Shown here in pieces: positions 5,376-5,592 of a stretch of DNA of 5,592 nt. The first letter of the stretch is position 1. Each line of letters starts with the position of its first letter. Source of the stretch: Paracoccaceae bacterium (lineage in GTDB: Bacteria; Pseudomonadota; Alphaproteobacteria; Rhodobacterales; Rhodobacteraceae). The stretch lies in contig JAOUMG010000163.1 of the NCBI GenBank assembly GCA_029881635.1, forward strand, positions 1-5,592. The letters are read 5' to 3'. The notes beneath the pieces are model-generated. The model did no database searches. It had not been told where the DNA came from and saw nothing but the letters and a program-made list of their open reading frames with translations. The translations under genes were made by a program, and so were the position numbers.

Positions 5376-5592
5376 CCGCCCAGCGCCGACCGGATTGCCC
5401 GCAGCGACCGCAATGCGTCGGCACTGAAGTTCGGGTTCAGGTAGTCAGGCCAGGTCGACAGTTTCACCGCCATGAAATCATGCTTGCGGTTCACATAGAT
5501 GAGTTGCCCGAACACACCCCGCGCCATGAAATCGCCCTCGGCGGCATCATGGAGCCACCACTGCAGACGGTAGGCGCCATTAGGTGACAACC
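5372..5592 (-). CDS. C-terminal part of a beta-lactamase-family serine hydrolase, NylB/EstB-like (5' end cut)
   Basis: The reading frame enters from the right edge and ends at TAG (5374-5372), giving the last 72 full residues. It contains YRLQWWLHDAAEGDFMARGVFGQLIYVNRKHD, where the WW segment and the GVFGQxIYV motif are characteristic of the C-terminal region of class-C-like serine hydrolases, including the 6-aminohexanoate-dimer hydrolase group. In those enzymes the GVFGQ-type segment lies where beta-lactamases carry the KTG box. The SxxK nucleophile and Tyr motifs would lie outside the window, so activity cannot be judged. The later VKLSTWPDYLNPNF stretch also fits this group. The gene converges on the alpha/beta hydrolase with a four-base overlap (CTAG), so it belongs to a separate transcript. 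Its start is not visible; a TTG at 5590-5588 is simply an in-frame codon. Confidence 0.82.
   Translation of the reverse strand, partial: LSPNGAYRLQWWLHDAAEGDFMARGVFGQLIYVNRKHDFMAVKLSTWPDYLNPNFSADALRSLRAIRSALGG

Noticed and set aside
1..5592. CRISPR arrays, tRNA/rRNA genes, insertion sequences, long direct repeats
   Set aside because: Reading both strands I found no regularly spaced repeats, tRNA-like cloverleaf, transposase motif or terminal inverted repeats.

Overview
The window looks like a piece of alphaproteobacterial chromosome, most likely from the Rhodobacteraceae/Roseobacter group. This is inferred from GC-rich coding sequence, AT-rich divergent intergenic gaps, and a mix of LysR regulators, an amine-type FAD oxidoreductase and small catabolic cassettes. 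No marker gene is present, so the taxonomic call is tentative. I see no rRNA, tRNA, CRISPR array, insertion sequence or attachment site. The window is densely packed with eight genes, two of them cut by the window edges.

Left block (1-2421). A FAD-dependent oxidoreductase of the DadA/PuuB type reads leftward off the edge, probably from a TTG start at 909. A 161-bp AT-rich gap with two inverted repeats separates it from a divergent LysR regulator (1071-1961) whose effector domain resembles the opine-responsive OccR/NocR type. A small cupin (2059-2421) follows on the same strand. Together they look like a locally regulated amine, amino-acid or opine-like oxidation module, but the substrate cannot be read from the sequence.

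Right block (2432-5375). A second, short LysR regulator (2432-3247, minus) is divergent from a compact three-gene operon on the plus strand. The operon holds a luciferase-like flavin monooxygenase (3345-4391), a 63-residue 4-oxalocrotonate-tautomerase-like protein (4408-4599) and an alpha/beta hydrolase related to 3-oxoadipate enol-lactonases (4599-5375). The last two genes overlap by one base (TAATG). The gene set suggests oxygenation, hydrolysis and enol/keto isomerisation of one substrate, under control of the divergent LysR. That pathway is an inference. No flavin reductase is visible in the window, so reduced flavin would have to come from elsewhere.

Right edge (5372-5592). The C-terminal end of a beta-lactamase-fold serine hydrolase, resembling the 6-aminohexanoate-dimer hydrolase (NylB/EstB) group, comes in convergently and overlaps the alpha/beta hydrolase by four bases.

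The most interesting item is the LysR / monooxygenase / tautomerase / hydrolase cassette. Each family is known, but I do not recognise this combination as a characterised pathway, and the tautomerase has a substitution at a substrate-binding position (His in place of Arg39).
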